Positions 62,224-64,000 of a DNA stretch of 64,000 nt are shown one piece after another. The notes under the pieces were generated by a model. It was given only the letters and a program-made list of their open reading frames with translations. It made no database searches and was not told the DNA's origin. The first letter of the stretch is position 1. Each line of letters opens with the position of its first letter. Both the position numbers and the translations under genes were made by a program. The DNA lies in NCBI RefSeq assembly GCF_001650875.1, contig NZ_LXYI01000009.1, positions 1 through 64,000 on the forward strand, in the 5' to 3' direction. This stretch comes from Sulfitobacter sp. EhC04. Its GTDB lineage: Bacteria; Pseudomonadota; Alphaproteobacteria; Rhodobacterales; Rhodobacteraceae.

Positions 62224-63576
62224 ATGTTTAATAAAATTCTTGTCGCAAACCGGGGTGAAATCGCGCTGCGCGTGATCCGTGCCGCCCGCGAAATGGGCAT
62301 CCAGTCCGTTGCGGTGCATTCGACCGCCGACAGCGACGCCATGCATGTGCGGATGGCGGACGAATCCGTCTGCATCGGCCCGCCCTCTTCTGCGCAATCC
62401 TATCTGTCGATCCCGTCGATCATCGCCGCCTGCGAGATCACGGGGGCAGAGGCGATCCACCCCGGCTATGGCTTTTTGTCCGAAAACGCAGGATTCGTGC
62501 AGGTGATCGAGGATCACGGGCTGACCTTCATCGGCCCCACCGCCGAACATATCCGCGTCATGGGCGACAAGATCACCGCCAAGGAAACCATGCGCAAGCT
62601 GGGTGTGCCCTGCGTGCCCGGTTCCGAAGGCGGCGTGGCGACCTTGGAAGAGGCCAAGCGCCTAGGCGAGGAAATCGGCTATCCGGTGATCATCAAGGCC
62701 ACCGCAGGTGGTGGCGGCAAGGGCATGAAGGTGGCAGCATCCGCCGCCGAGATGGAACGCGCCTTTCAGACGGCGCGCGCCGAGGGCAAGTCGAACTTCG
62801 GCAACGACGAAGTTTATATCGAGAAATACCTCACCACCCCGCGCCACATCGAGATCCAGGTCTTTGGAGACGGCAAGGGGCGCGCGGTGCATCTGGGCGA
62901 ACGCGATTGTTCGCTGCAACGCCGCCACCAGAAAGTGTTCGAGGAAGCCCCCGGCCCCGCCATCAGCGAGGAAGAGCGCGCGCGCATCGGCAAGACCTGT
63001 GCCGATGCCATGGCCGATATCAACTATATCGGCGCGGGCACCATCGAATTCCTGTACGAAAACGGCGAATTCTACTTCATCGAGATGAACACCCGCCTGC
63101 AGGTCGAACATCCCGTGACCGAGGGCATCTTTGGTGTCGATCTGGTGCGCGAACAGATTCAGGTCGCCAGCGGGATGCCGATGTCCTTCCAGCAGGAAGA
63201 CCTGAAGATCAACGGCCACGCGATCGAGGTCCGCATCAACGCAGAGAAATTGCCCAACTTCCGTCCCTGTCCGGGCCGGATCACCCAGTACCACGCGCCG
63301 GGCGGCCTGGGGGTGCGGATGGATTCGGCACTTTATGACGGCTATTCAATCCCACCCTATTACGACAGCCTGATTGGCAAGCTGATCGTGCATGGCCGCA
63401 ACCGGCCCGAAGCGCTGGCACGGTTGGGCCGCGCCCTGGGCGAGCTGATCGTGGATGGCGTGGATACAACTGTGCCGCTGTTTCACGCGCTGCTGCGCGA
63501 AGAGGACATCCAGACCGGCAACTACAACATTCACTGGCTCGAACACTGGCTGGAAACCAATCTCGGCGACGGCTGA
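62224..63576 (+). CDS. accC: Acetyl-CoA carboxylase biotin carboxylase subunit
   Basis: 450 residues of the ATP-grasp biotin carboxylase: [38 protein letters not shown], the ATP-grasp loop [41 protein letters not shown], and [14 protein letters not shown] with catalytic Glu and Arg. It carboxylates the biotin on AccB using bicarbonate. Together with accB it supplies malonyl-CoA for the fab enzymes encoded 30 kb away. Confidence 0.98.
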   Translation: MFNKILVANRGEIALRVIRAAREMGIQSVAVHSTADSDAMHVRMADESVCIGPPSSAQSYLSIPSIIAACEITGAEAIHPGYGFLSENAGFVQVIEDHGLTFIGPTAEHIRVMGDKITAKETMRKLGVPCVPGSEGGVATLEEAKRLGEEIGYPVIIKATAGGGGKGMKVAASAAEMERAFQTARAEGKSNFGNDEVYIEKYLTTPRHIEIQVFGDGKGRAVHLGERDCSLQRRHQKVFEEAPGPAISEEERARIGKTCADAMADINYIGAGTIEFLYENGEFYFIEMNTRLQVEHPVTEGIFGVDLVREQIQVASGMPMSFQQEDLKINGHAIEVRINAEKLPNFRPCPGRITQYHAPGGLGVRMDSALYDGYSIPPYYDSLIGKLIVHGRNRPEALARLGRALGELIVDGVDTTVPLFHALLREEDIQTGNYNIHWLEHWLETNLGDG

Positions 63577-63581
63577 CGCCG

Positions 63582-64000
63582 ATGACAGACCTGACGCCGG
63601 AACTGGTGCTGCGCGGCTATGGGATCGGCATTTTCCCGATGGCCGAACACCGCGACGACCCGGAAATCTTCTGGGTCGATCCGCGCCGCAGGGGCATCAT
63701 GCCCCTGGAGGGGTTCCACCTTTCGCGGTCCCTTGGCAAGGCGATGCGGCGGACGGGTTTTGACGTGACCATCAACCAGGACTTTGCCGGTGTGGTTGCC
63801 GCCTGCGCAGACCGCACCGACACCTGGATCAATGCAGAAATATCAAGCCTTTACAGCGCGCTGCACGAGATGGGCAATGCGCATTCGCTTGAAATCCGCG
63901 AGGATGGCGTGCTGGTCGGCGGGGTCTATGGCGTGACCCTTGGGGCCGCGTTCTTTGGCGAAAGCATGTTCTCGCGGCGCAGCAATGCGTCGAAAATGGC
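63582..64000 (+). CDS. aat: Leucyl/phenylalanyl-tRNA-protein transferase, partial
   Basis: The frame begins with ATG 63582, five bases after accC, and runs off the right edge with about 139 residues visible. [49 protein letters not shown] and [53 protein letters not shown] are characteristic of Aat. Aat adds Leu or Phe to N-terminal basic residues and marks proteins for ClpAP (N-end rule). Confidence 0.95.
   Translation, partial: MTDLTPELVLRGYGIGIFPMAEHRDDPEIFWVDPRRRGIMPLEGFHLSRSLGKAMRRTGFDVTINQDFAGVVAACADRTDTWINAEISSLYSALHEMGNAHSLEIREDGVLVGGVYGVTLGAAFFGESMFSRRSNASKM

Noticed and set aside
1..64000. tRNA, rRNA or riboswitch genes
   Set aside because: No T-arm (ggttcgaatcc-like) with matching acceptor stem, rRNA segment or known riboswitch core was recognised on either strand.

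Overview
The window is chromosomal DNA of an alphaproteobacterium, most likely a Roseobacter-group Rhodobacteraceae. This rests on high GC, an E1-beta of pyruvate dehydrogenase carrying its own lipoyl domain, an L9 protein with an acidic tail, DUF2312 and DUF455 proteins, and a remnant of a Rhodobacter-type gene transfer agent (GTA). No rRNA, tRNA, CRISPR array or complete insertion sequence was seen. Most of the window is housekeeping DNA.

Layout. 1-10.6 kb: a truncated exported protein, a methyltransferase, lpdA (E3 of the 2-oxoacid dehydrogenases), a DUF924 protein, an MFS transporter, a spacer with a perfect 19-bp inverted repeat, queA, a giant AsmA/DUF3971 protein, and divergent bcp with a DUF455 ferritin-like gene. 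10.7-18 kb: M23 peptidase overlapping bactofilin, HPP-CBS protein, LprI-like protein, tandem cyclophilins, pgk, an SDR enzyme and ftsB. 18-22 kb: the pdhA-pdhB-pdhC operon. Its promoter region carries a palindrome that also occurs ahead of lpdA, 16 kb away, which suggests joint control of E1/E2 and E3.

22-26 kb: cysE, then a minus-strand block that reads as a cut-down GTA tail module. It holds a truncated g10, then g10.1, g11 (short tape measure), g12 (DUF2460), a fusion whose body is the C-terminal end of the g15 baseplate/host-specificity protein, and a small downstream gene. Capsid genes, terminase, portal, g13, g14 and most of g15 are absent. This is the most unusual part of the window.

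26-33 kb: a fatty-acid synthesis cluster on the minus strand (fabD, fabG, acpP, fabF) with mltG at its end. Four extra genes sit inside it: a ClpP-fold lipoprotein, two small membrane proteins and a GNAT acetyltransferase. 33-43.6 kb: a cytochrome b561-YceI fusion facing a stand-alone YceI protein, a membrane protein, a MATE exporter, the rpsF-rpsR-rplI operon, an ABC-F ATPase, a lytic transglycosylase, a Ca2+/cation antiporter and a nitroreductase. 43.7-55.3 kb: tig, a PilJ-like sensor domain protein, DUF2312, a small membrane protein, a DUF442 phosphatase-like protein, a FliM/FliN-like protein, a symporter-histidine kinase with its response regulator and a small membrane protein, an alpha/beta hydrolase with a divergent AraC regulator, and a ScfR-type regulator.

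55.4-64 kb: a five-gene branched-chain amino acid/amide-type ABC importer, a periplasmic Cu,Zn superoxide dismutase, accB-accC of acetyl-CoA carboxylase, and the start of aat. Start codons were chosen from family length, signal peptides and visible Shine-Dalgarno sequences; several lie well inside longer open frames. All family assignments come from reading the proteins, without database searches.
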